A stretch of DNA of 64,000 nucleotides from Lumbricus rubellus. Its lineage: Eukaryota; Annelida; Clitellata; Crassiclitellata; Lumbricidae. The position numbers were made by a program, and so were the translations under genes. The stretch covers positions 61,004,369 to 61,068,368 of the forward strand of contig OX243811.1 in assembly GCA_945859605.1 (NCBI GenBank), read 5' to 3'. This document shows, piece after piece, positions 56,287 through 64,000 of the stretch. Position 1 is the stretch's first letter; every line of letters begins with the position of its first letter. The notes beneath the pieces are model-generated. The model saw only the letters and a program-made list of their open reading frames with translations, was not told the DNA's origin and did no database searches.

Positions 56287-56910
56287 TGCCTGGCTTTATG
56301 ATTTCCAGCTACTGAGTCCATCGGAGTTTAAACGCTTAATGGCGACAGTAGTAGGCCTACTACTCGTTGACACAAGTCTAGGCGAGATGGCAATACGCTA
56401 AATAAATTATGCAGGAGGCCTATGCGGCTGCACCGTAGGACGACTGGACTAAATCTATTCGTCGCATATGCAAATAATTATGCATGCAACCACACGTTGA
56501 GCTTTATATAAAGAGTTGCCATTATAATTATCATGCTCTCTTCTCTGCCGGTTTCCATTAATCGATAACTAGGTCTAAGCTTAGGCTACTTTTGTGTGCT
56601 CCAGTCATTGAATTAATCGCAAAACATAATGAAACTGTTGAACGCACTAGAACAATGCCCCGAGGGCAGAATGGCTAGATGTGCTTGTCATTATATTTTT
56701 GTTTAAAGCCAAACAGACAATTCAAACCAAGTAGAATCTATCTCTAGGTTAGATTTATATGGGCGTTATGACAAAGCGGGCTTTTCCTTCCAATTTGCAT
56801 TTCTATCCAAGGGTTTGTCTGCCTGCTAGCACGTGCGGAACATAGAAGTGACACCAACACATAGGCTAACCTCACCATATGAATTCACTGAAAACTAGTG
56901 TGGCCACGGA
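56287..56910 (-). promoter_or_regulatory. Conserved upstream region of gene E
   Basis: Homologous block. The octamer ATGCAAAT (minus) is at 56793-56800 and AACCACA at 56488-56494. A palindromic TTTATATAAA lies near 56504, usable in either direction. Confidence 0.5.
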
Positions 56911-57326
56911 GTCCTTTAAACACGTGTTAAGTTGTAAGCGCGTGTTAGGAATATTTCATCAAGAAAATATTTGGAGCTTTGTCTCGTATGGACACAATTC
57001 TTCAAGAGCAGGTTCTTTCTGAGACGTTTAGTGGTTTATTCTAAAAATATTCCATTTTTCAATTAAGCTAATCTGTCATTTGAAATTGTCAAAGAAATGG
57101 TTTGTTCAATTATCTGCTTTTATTCCTTCATTTGTGGAAATCATCGCTAAAGGTCGACGCTTTATCTTAAGTGCGTATAAGAGACACTTCTCCGCAATAT
57201 TAAACGTCTATCCAAAAATAAATAGTCAAGAGACTTAGAAAGCTTCCTGAAATCTGGAAATGCATTTGGTGCAGATATAACCTATGCCGATTGGCTTCTG
57301 CTTTTGTTTGTGTAGCAATATTGTGA

Positions 57327-57402
57327 GGCACGGTGGTGTAGTTGATACGTTCATTGCTTTGCATCGGGAGAGTTCCATGTTGGAATCCACCTCAAGTCGT
57401 CG
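57327..57402 (+). repeat. tRNA-like sequence, probable tRNA-derived SINE head
   Basis: ggtggtgtagttgatacg resembles a Pol III A box, ctttgcatc an anticodon loop and gttggaatccacc a degenerate B box. The B box is not canonical and the stems are imperfect, so a functional tRNA is unlikely. Confidence 0.5.
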
Positions 57403-57587
57403 CGTAGGGACTCTGGGCTAGTCTTTCACTCGCAATTGCTCACTGCTCAGCGCTTCATGTACTTGTTAGTTTCTCATAGCACGTGTGACTTACTTTCGCC
57501 CAAAAACAACACCGTTATTCTGAGCGTGTGACTGTGTACTAGTTGTGTAGGTCCGTGTAACATAGGCCTAAGGAACAATAATATGCC

Positions 57588-57893
57588 CAAGGCCGTAGGT
57601 AGGAGGGTGTTTTGGGTGTTTGAACACTCTTCGAAATGGGAATTGTAAAAATAATATAATGCATTTACTAGCACTTGATGTAAAAATCATGAAATGAAAC
57701 CACGAAACACCCCCCCCAAATAAAAAATGTACAAAGTAATAGAATGCATTCACTAGCACATAATGAAAAAACATAAAATTAGGCCCCAAAAATGGTAAGA
57801 TAGCCGTTTCCGATGACTAAGTAAAAGGTCGTCAGATACTCTCCCCCTAAGAAACACCCCCCCCCCCAAAATCAAATCCTGGCTACGGCATTG
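57588..57893. mobile_element. hAT-like MITE upstream of gene E
   Basis: 306 bp, ends CAAGGCCGTAG .. CTACGGCATTG, perfect TSD aatatgcc (57580-57587 and 57894-57901). Confidence 0.8.
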
Positions 57894-58311
57894 AATATGC
57901 CTAAGGAACAATAATATGTGCGTGCGTATTTTTCCCCACAATGGTGGATTAAGCAACGAGTATTTTTGGCCAACTTTTCTTGAATAGGTCTCGGCCTATA
58001 ACTCGAAACTTGTTCAAAGTGAGTTTACCACTGCTGTGATTTATATGAAATGAAGTTTCGGATAAAATAGATGCCTATTTGCTAGTATTAACTTTTGCAT
58101 TATTATTATTATTAGGCCTATTTCATTATAGACATTTATTCACTTCACCAAAAATTCCAAAAAGAACAAATCAATTGTTCAGTGCGTCCATGTCAGTTAT
58201 TATTATTATTATTATTTTTATTTTTATTTTTTTAAATTTTATTATATATATATATATCATTTATTAATTAAAACAACTTGTTGCTATTGTTGCTTGTTAT
58301 TATTATTTATA

Positions 58312-58602
58312 TTATTATTATTATTATTATTATTATTTTTTTTTTTTTTTTTTTTTTTATTTTTTTTTTTTTTTTTTTTTACTGAATTTATTATTATTAT
58401 TATCATTATCATTATTATTATTATTATCATTATCATTATTATTATTGTTATATTCCTCTAAAAACAGAGTACTACGGCCTCGTCGAGCCCAGGCATGCGA
58501 TGGCGTTGAATCGCTGAACTGTGACAGAAATTTTCTGGAACAGGAAGAAGGTTTCCTGAGGTTCTTCAGTAATGCGTGATTATTATTCTGATTATTAGTC
58601 TG

Positions 58603-58688
<86 letters not shown>

Positions 58689-58732
58689 TATTTTTTACCC
58701 GAGGTACCTAGGATTCCTCGGGATTTCAAAAA

Positions 58733-58766
<34 letters not shown>

Positions 58767-58775
58767 TTTAGAAAT
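58312..58775. repeat. (ATT)n and poly-T arrays
   Basis: Long ATT runs with a T-only stretch (58337-58380), interrupted at 58455-58580 by a unique-looking segment and at 58686-58735 by the cccgaggtacctaggatt motif. Confidence 0.85.
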
Positions 58776-58796
58776 TTAATTTTTGCCCGAGATAAG

Positions 58797-58958
58797 TAGG
58801 CCTAAGGATCCCTGCATGAGGTCATAAAAGTTTTGGAATTAAATTCTAAAACTTTTATGACCTCATGCAGGGATCCTTAGGCCTAAAATTTTTATTAAAA
58901 CACTAATAGCAATAACCAAATTTTGGTTATTGTTATTGGTGTTTTAATAAAAATTTTA
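58797..58958. repeat. Two consecutive long palindromes
   Basis: The first has arms of about 43 bp (taggcctaaggatccctgca .. and its inverse) around 58840. The second has arms of about 35 bp (aaaatttttattaaaacact .. and its inverse) around 58923. They lie end to end after an (ATT)n tract. No gene is involved. Confidence 0.8.
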
Positions 58959-59295
58959 CCCCGAAGTGACTTCTGAGATTCTGAGAGCTACCGAACATAC
59001 TGCCGACTTTTGCTCTTGTCTCTGGGTGCATGTTCTCCCCCAGAGAATTTTTGTAGGCCCCTATTCTAAAATGGCGTAGGTGAGTTTTAGAGCCGTTTCG
59101 GATAAAGACTTGCGTCATGTAAGTTGTTAGAAAGAGAAACTTATGTGACGGCAAATGACATAGTTATCCAATCTTAGTCTAATGCTTACATGTTCCGAAA
59201 TTTGAATTTAAGGTCTGAGTTCTTCTGGGTGCACACCTAATGATCTTTCATTGTGGGTGTATTCGCGTCAAAGGCTCTCAAAAAGACGGCGCCCA

Positions 59296-59400
59296 TGCTA
59301 CCGAATACGAAACGTCAACAACAGTTACTGGGCCTACTGGTGGTGCTCCCCGACTGTCTCAAGTGTGCCTTTCTTCTTCACACAATCAGCGTTGTTTTTA
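59296..59400 (+). other. Weak candidate for a first coding exon on the plus strand
   Basis: An ATG in a fair context (gcccATGc) opens MLPNTKRQQQLLGLLVVL, hydrophobic like a signal peptide, and the frame meets a GTAAGT donor-like site at 59400. No downstream exon was found before gene F's 3' end on the other strand, so this may be chance. Confidence 0.2.
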
Positions 59401-60239
59401 GTAAGTCTTCCCTATCTGCATACTTAGGATGTTTAGTATCTGAATGGCATTTCTGATTGATGGGTTTCATCGAGTCAACCGACAAAATATCAATGCAAGT
59501 AACGCACTGCAGTTTGTGGTTTCTCAATTCATGCTACAACTATGGGACTATTGTCTCAAAAATCGTCAATATAATTATTAAGCTTTTCCTAGCACACGTT
59601 AACTTTCATCCTGATTTGTTTTAGGAGGCCTTACATTTAATAAACTTAACTAGTGTTCTTTATAACATGTAGGCCCTAATTAAAAATTGCGAAGAGCGTC
59701 TAGGCCTATAGGTATAGCTAGCCATGCTTGCAGCTAGCATTGTTTTTGTGTGTGTAAGAAACCTCTTATTGCTTTCTTTGAAGTACAGTAACAGTGAACT
59801 TAGAATTTACATTTAAAAATTGAATAAGAAAAATCACGTAAAATAACTGATGCCACCTATCATACGAATCATACTATACAATAAATAGTGAAAATTCATT
59901 TGAGGTTCCTGTAGTGCAGTAGTGATGTAGGCCTAGTAGGCTAGTAGTTAGCCTACATGATTAAGTTAACAACCTATATAATATTTTGCTCAATGTTCTT
60001 GAAATGACATTTTCCAGGGGTCCATAAAATGCTTGGGCATAATTATTTTATATAAGTTATGAAAAACACAAAGTAAATAATCATTGGAAATATATTCAGC
60101 CAACCTCTCATCAAGATTTCGGAGCGTCGTATCGGTCTACACTACACATGCAGTATTTTTTTAAACATCGTTTTAATTAGTTCTCCAGCTACACATGTAG
60201 ATAGCCTAATTATAGTTAGAGTCTTAGCGAGATCGAAAA

Positions 60240-60345
60240 TGGTCGCAATGAGGTTGCTTCAAACCTCGACCCCAATCAAACTGACCAAATCTTAGGCTTT
60301 GGCTTCGCCCCTTTTTAATCAGAGTTGATCCCATAGTTATGCGAA
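60240..60345. repeat. Dispersed repeat shared with 32281-32393
   Basis: Second copy of the unit described at 32281, downstream of gene F. No coding potential is recognised. Confidence 0.6.
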
Positions 60346-60939
60346 TGCATTGGAGTGCTCTCTATGTAGGGCCTTTGTAGGCCTACAGTTAAATACGAAG
60401 AGGCAGGTAGCCAACGCTGCATCAGGCAGCATGGCTGGTGAAGATAACTAACAGAACAACCCGGACCAGATCCCGAATGACTGATGCATGTTGATACGCA
60501 GAATGGCGTGCTTCAGAACATCCATGATATGGATAATCGAGCTGTTTGCTTTGCTGTCTAAAGTCTGCGGAAGTCTCGAACCTCAGTTATTCACGCTTCT
60601 CTGAGAATTCATTCAAATGGCTTTTTACTACAATGCAGTAGTTTTTCTTGCTTATCTCTGCGTTATTTTTTGTCATCCCTTCAATGCATTGCTTTTGGAA
60701 GTTTAGAAAACATGAAAGTAAATAAACGAATGTAGGCCTACTGTTAAATTTCGACAACGATTTGCGTTCGAACGCTTTGGATACTTTTCAAGGTCGTTTC
60801 GTATGTGAAGTTCCAGAGGTTGGTGATCAAAAGTCAAGAGACAACTTTAGTGTAGCCTACTCAATATCTGGCCAGTAGGGCATTAGAAAAAGGTCTATTA
60901 GGAAAGATTTAGTAAACGAATGCCCTTGCCTCCACTCCA

Positions 60940-61165
60940 CTCTTCCTCTCCTCCCCACTCTTTCTCTTCCTTCCTTTTCTCTGTCTCTGTCTCTCTGTCT
61001 TTCTATCTTACTGTCTTTGTCTATGTCTCTCAGTCTCCGTCTCTATCACTGTGTCTCTGTCTGTCTGTTTGTCTGTCTGACTCATTCTCTCTCTTTCTCT
61101 TACTCTCTCTCTCTCTCTCCCTCTCTCTCTCTCCCTCTCTCTCTCCCTCTCTCTCTCCCTCTCTG
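60940..61165. repeat. (CT)n / (GTCT)n tract downstream of gene F
   Basis: Pyrimidine-rich on the plus strand. Equivalent tracts sit 100-300 bp past the stops of B (18840-18950), C (33835-33868) and E (50290-50435). Confidence 0.9.
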
Positions 61166-61319
61166 CACATAATATACCTGGGCTATACGCGGTACAACGT
61201 GCTCAAACAAACTACCAGTAACAATAATAATTTTATAATAACAATAAAAACGAACATAACTGACATAGATCTATGGCTTGACAGTGGCTTGTGTTTTTTC
61301 TCCGCAGATTCTTTGTCAT

Positions 61320-61606
61320 TTATCTAAAAAAATTGTACTGGCAAAAAGGACACATTGCTATTCCACATGCCACGTCATTCCACTCGTAATTTACCCCCGA
61401 CCATACATGTGCACACATTTCGTAGCCACCTCCACAGTTTGGTTCACCGTTCATCCAATTATTATACGTTACAGGAAATTCCTTTCCCGCCATTGGTTTC
61501 CAAGCAAACGGGGATCCGCAGTCGCTTGTGTTTTGACGTTGTGCGCTGATCCACACCATTCTTCCAGCACTCCAGCCACTCAATATGCACGCACCGGATG
61601 TGTCAT
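61320..61606 (-). CDS. Gene F second half of C-type lectin domain and stop
   Basis: 287 nt from GGTAG|ATGACA to the stop. It contains VWISAQRQNTSDC, GEPNC, YEMC, YEWNDVAC and CPFCQYNFFR. Confidence 0.86.
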
Positions 61607-63888
61607 CTACCAACATAAATATTGTGCATTATTATAATTTGTAATTATGCAGTTCAGCCACCAAAATCGACTGCTTTTCATCGCATTTGCCATTGTTGCA
61701 ACTCAGAATCACATATGAAACACATTGAAAGCAAGGCCGGTGTCAGCCGTAGCCACAATGGCGTCCCAGGCAAACATGCATTTTGGTGACCCAGACAAAG
61801 CATACATTTGGCGCCCTAGACAATACATAGGCCTACATTTTTCGCCCTCAGATTCCCACTCAACAGTTGCCGTGATTGAAAGGGGTATAATTTATAATAG
61901 TACTCACAGAATAGAAGTGCACGTGACGCACAAAATCGACTTCGCCAGTGGTTCCCAACCCGTGGCCCACTGGCCAAAAGTGGCCAGCCAGGCCTGAAAA
62001 TGTCTTTCACCACTCAAAGAATTAACAAAAATATATTTAAAAAATTGACAATTAGGACAGGATGGAACACATAATTATTTTCTATTGCAACGTATTTTAT
62101 TTTGACGTCTATAAATAACACCAAACATTCTATTTTTATTCAATTATAACAATTTGATATGCTTTTAGTAAACTAAATTTTAGCTTTTTGCCCCCTAATT
62201 TCCTTCAAATAAAAACAATTGTGGCCCTCGTGTCCTCCAACTTAGAAAAAGGGTCCCTTAAGTCAAAAAGTTGGAAACCACTGGACTACGCCATATTATT
62301 TTAGGATAATGCCATAGATCAGTGGTCCCCAACCTTTTTCGACTTTAGGGCCACTTTTTCTAAGTTGGAGGACACGAGGGACACTTTTTCTTTGCTGAAA
62401 GACATCAGGGGCCACATGGCTGATACTTAATTAAATAAGAGCATATAAAATTGTTATAACTGAATCAAAATAGAATGTTTGATGTTATTTATAGGCGTGA
62501 AAATAAAATTATTTATGATATCAAAATAATAATGTGTTCTAGCCTGCCAAATTGTCAATTGTTTCGTATTTTTTGTCAATTCTTTGAGAGACAAGGTCCA
62601 TTCTTTTAGGCCTGGCGGGCCACTTTTGGTTGGAAACCGCTGCCGTAGATCATATTCCTTTAATCTTCCAGCACCCATACTTACTTATAAACCGAGAAGT
62701 CAGGTAAGAAGCTATTGCGTTTTGTTCATCCGTGCTGTTAATAACGACGAGGTGCGAGCCAACGTAATACTCCTGACATCTTTGAGTAGCTGTTGTCCAA
62801 TCAAGCGCTTCAGATATGAGCATGTAGCAGCCAGCTTCAGGTAGATAATCAAAATCTACAGGACAAACTAAACAGCAAAACGTGCATAAGCCTAAGCAAC
62901 ACCATTTATAAATTCATTATTGCGTGACGGTAAATTTAAATAAATAGTTATTTAATTATATATAATTAAGCTTATATTAATTATATTTATGGCTCTATAT
63001 TTCACGAAATTGCGACTTAATCCAACTTGATATTATATAGTGCAGTTACATGTATGATAGGCCTATTCAGTTTTTAATCTCTGCAAGTAAAATAAATGTC
63101 GCATAAGCCTATTATGAATGCATTTCAAACAGTGTCTTCGAAAACCCATATTGACCCAAATATTTATGAAGAATAATTATTTCAAAGGCAAAATAGAAAT
63201 ATTCAATAAATAAACCACTTCAACTTATTTTAAGTGCAGCAGTTTCACTATTTTAACTTATCAGAAACATTACGTTATTTTATTTTTGATGGATCGTTGA
63301 ATGGGTTTTTACTGAAAAATTCATCAGAAATCTTCTAGAAAGAATTGTTTCAAATGTGACATTCACAGACTCGGTCTTACAGCTGATTTCACACATACCT
63401 TCCAAGAAAATATTTGCACACATAGGCCTACTAAGATTATACTGTGACAAATCATTGCAGCATTCTTATTTGCTCGCTTTAGGTCTTCTAAAACAAGACA
63501 TTACCATACTATGTGTTAAAGCTATGTTTGAATTGCTTTGAAGAGAACCAATGCTACACACCGACGGAGACATTGTTTGTCGTGCAATTGTAGTAATCAA
63601 CAGGGGAAAACATGTCAGAAACTGTGCACGTGAACTGTTTCAACAAAGGAACGTAGCCAGGTATAAAAATAGAAGAAATCAACCGTCCGTCTTCTATAAC
63701 AGTGGTCGTATTGTGAACCACATTTCCATTGTAGTCCTTCCATTGTATGGTAGGATTGAAGCTGCCTGACAATGTGTAGGTGACATTGCAAGTCAGTCTC
63801 GCGTATTGGCCATGCAGCAATGCTGATCCAGTGTTGTCATCAATACTTCCAGTGAGTGTTGTGTTTTCCATGCAAACTGGAAAGAATC
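61320..63888 (-). CDS. Gene F: Ig - C-type lectin protein, 5' part beyond the window
   Basis: Three coding exons are present: 63562-63888, 62685-62867 and 61320-61606 (797 nt). By analogy with A and D, a PAN exon and microexon should lie beyond position 64000. The Ig domain (LTCNVTY, IQWKDY, FTCTV) is closest to gene A. The CTLD has EPN (GEPNCGGGYEMC) and YEWNDVAC. The first CTLD exon is one codon shorter than in the other genes, and the C-terminus differs (QYNFFR instead of QCDP-). The intron between the CTLD halves holds two adjacent hAT-like MITEs (61946-62283 and 62320-62642). The interval 63889-64000 shows no further exon. Confidence 0.8.
61946..62283. mobile_element. hAT-like MITE in gene F intron
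   Basis: 338 bp, ends CAGTGGTTCCCAACC .. TTGGAAACCACTG; flanks gacttcgc and gactacgc match at 7 of 8. Confidence 0.78.
62320..62642. mobile_element. Second hAT-like MITE in gene F intron
   Basis: 323 bp, ends CAGTGGTCCCCAACC .. TTGGAAACCGCTG, only 36 bp from the previous one and related to it in inverted orientation. Flanks ccatagat and ccgtagat match at 7 of 8. Confidence 0.78.
62685..62867 (-). CDS. Gene F first half of C-type lectin domain
   Basis: 183 nt, phase 1-1, acceptor TTTAG|TTTGTC and donor ATAA|GTAAGT. It encodes VCPVDFDYLPEAGCYMLI, WTTATQRCQE and SYLTSRFI; one residue before the CY is deleted relative to the other genes. Confidence 0.84.
63562..63888 (-). CDS. Gene F Ig-like exon (phase 1-1)
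   Basis: 327 nt, acceptor AACACAG|GATTCT and donor GTCG|GTGTGT (a weaker donor). It has Cys in LTCNV and FTCTV, Trp in IQWKDY, and extra Cys in PVC and YNC as in A. Several N-glycosylation sequons are present. Confidence 0.83.
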
Positions 63889-64000
63889 CTGTGTTCAGAA
63901 ATAAGGTTAAATATAAGAAATCTGTAAAATTGTGTCTTAAAGCATTTATTCGGTTAAATTTCTTTATCTGAAATAGCCTAGACGTCCCAAAGAGCAAATA

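Larger units (their letters stand above)
56911..60900. other. Between E promoter and F 3' end
   Basis: Apart from the tRNA-like repeat, the MITE, the ATT arrays, the palindromes and a dispersed repeat listed separately, I see no supported gene. Confidence 0.5.

Noticed and set aside
57327..57402. Functional tRNA gene
   Set aside because: The B box is degenerate and the acceptor and D stems do not pair well; better explained as a tRNA-derived SINE head.

Overview
The window is animal genomic DNA, probably from a marine invertebrate. The evidence is intron-rich genes with GT/AG boundaries, eukaryote-only domains (PAN/apple, immunoglobulin-like, C-type lectin), many small DNA transposons and abundant (ATT)n, (GA)n and (GTCT)n microsatellites. 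The very frequent palindrome TAGGCCTA and the tracts of acatgta suggest an echinoderm or hemichordate to me, but this is an impression and not a proof.

The coding content is one tandem array of six related lectin genes, all on the minus strand, called A to F here from left to right. Each encodes a secreted protein. The order is a signal peptide and PAN/apple domain in exon 1, a 31-nt microexon, an optional single-exon Ig-like domain, and a C-type lectin domain (CTLD) split over two exons, with the stop right after the CTLD. A (3610-10142, 389 aa), D (42165-48341, 382 aa) and F (61320-63888, 5' part beyond the right edge) have the Ig exon. B (19066-30375, 281 aa), C (33981-37250, 283 aa) and E (50563-56286, 281 aa) do not. 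Exon 1 ends in phase 0, the microexon shifts the frame to phase 1, and the Ig and first CTLD exons are both symmetrical 1-1 modules, so the Ig exon can be gained or lost without breaking the frame. The predicted joins give an open frame in all five complete genes. No transmembrane segment is seen, so the products are probably secreted pattern-recognition lectins.

Upstream of B, C, D and E there is a conserved block of about 500-650 bp with an octamer ATGCAAAT and, in most copies, a RUNX-like core AACCACA. The segment downstream of B (about 14.7-19.0 kb) is paralogous to that downstream of C (about 32.4-33.9 kb), so the duplicated unit includes intergenic DNA. D looks chimeric: its promoter, exon 1 and microexon match C, while its Ig and CTLD exons are the most divergent in the array.

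The rest is mostly mobile DNA: a young LTR element (22866-29869) with no recognisable pol, whose gag-like ORF begins inside the LTR; three elements with inverted minisatellite arms (17601-18091, about 37979-41165, 53219-55109), two of them with 9-bp target-site duplications; a 9-bp-TSD element with 84-bp internal repeats (15644-16730) whose empty site is preserved beside gene C; many hAT-like MITEs with 8-bp TSDs; a mariner deletion derivative; a Tc1 remnant; and LINE 3' fragments. No tRNA or rRNA gene, CRISPR array or bacterial-type feature was found.
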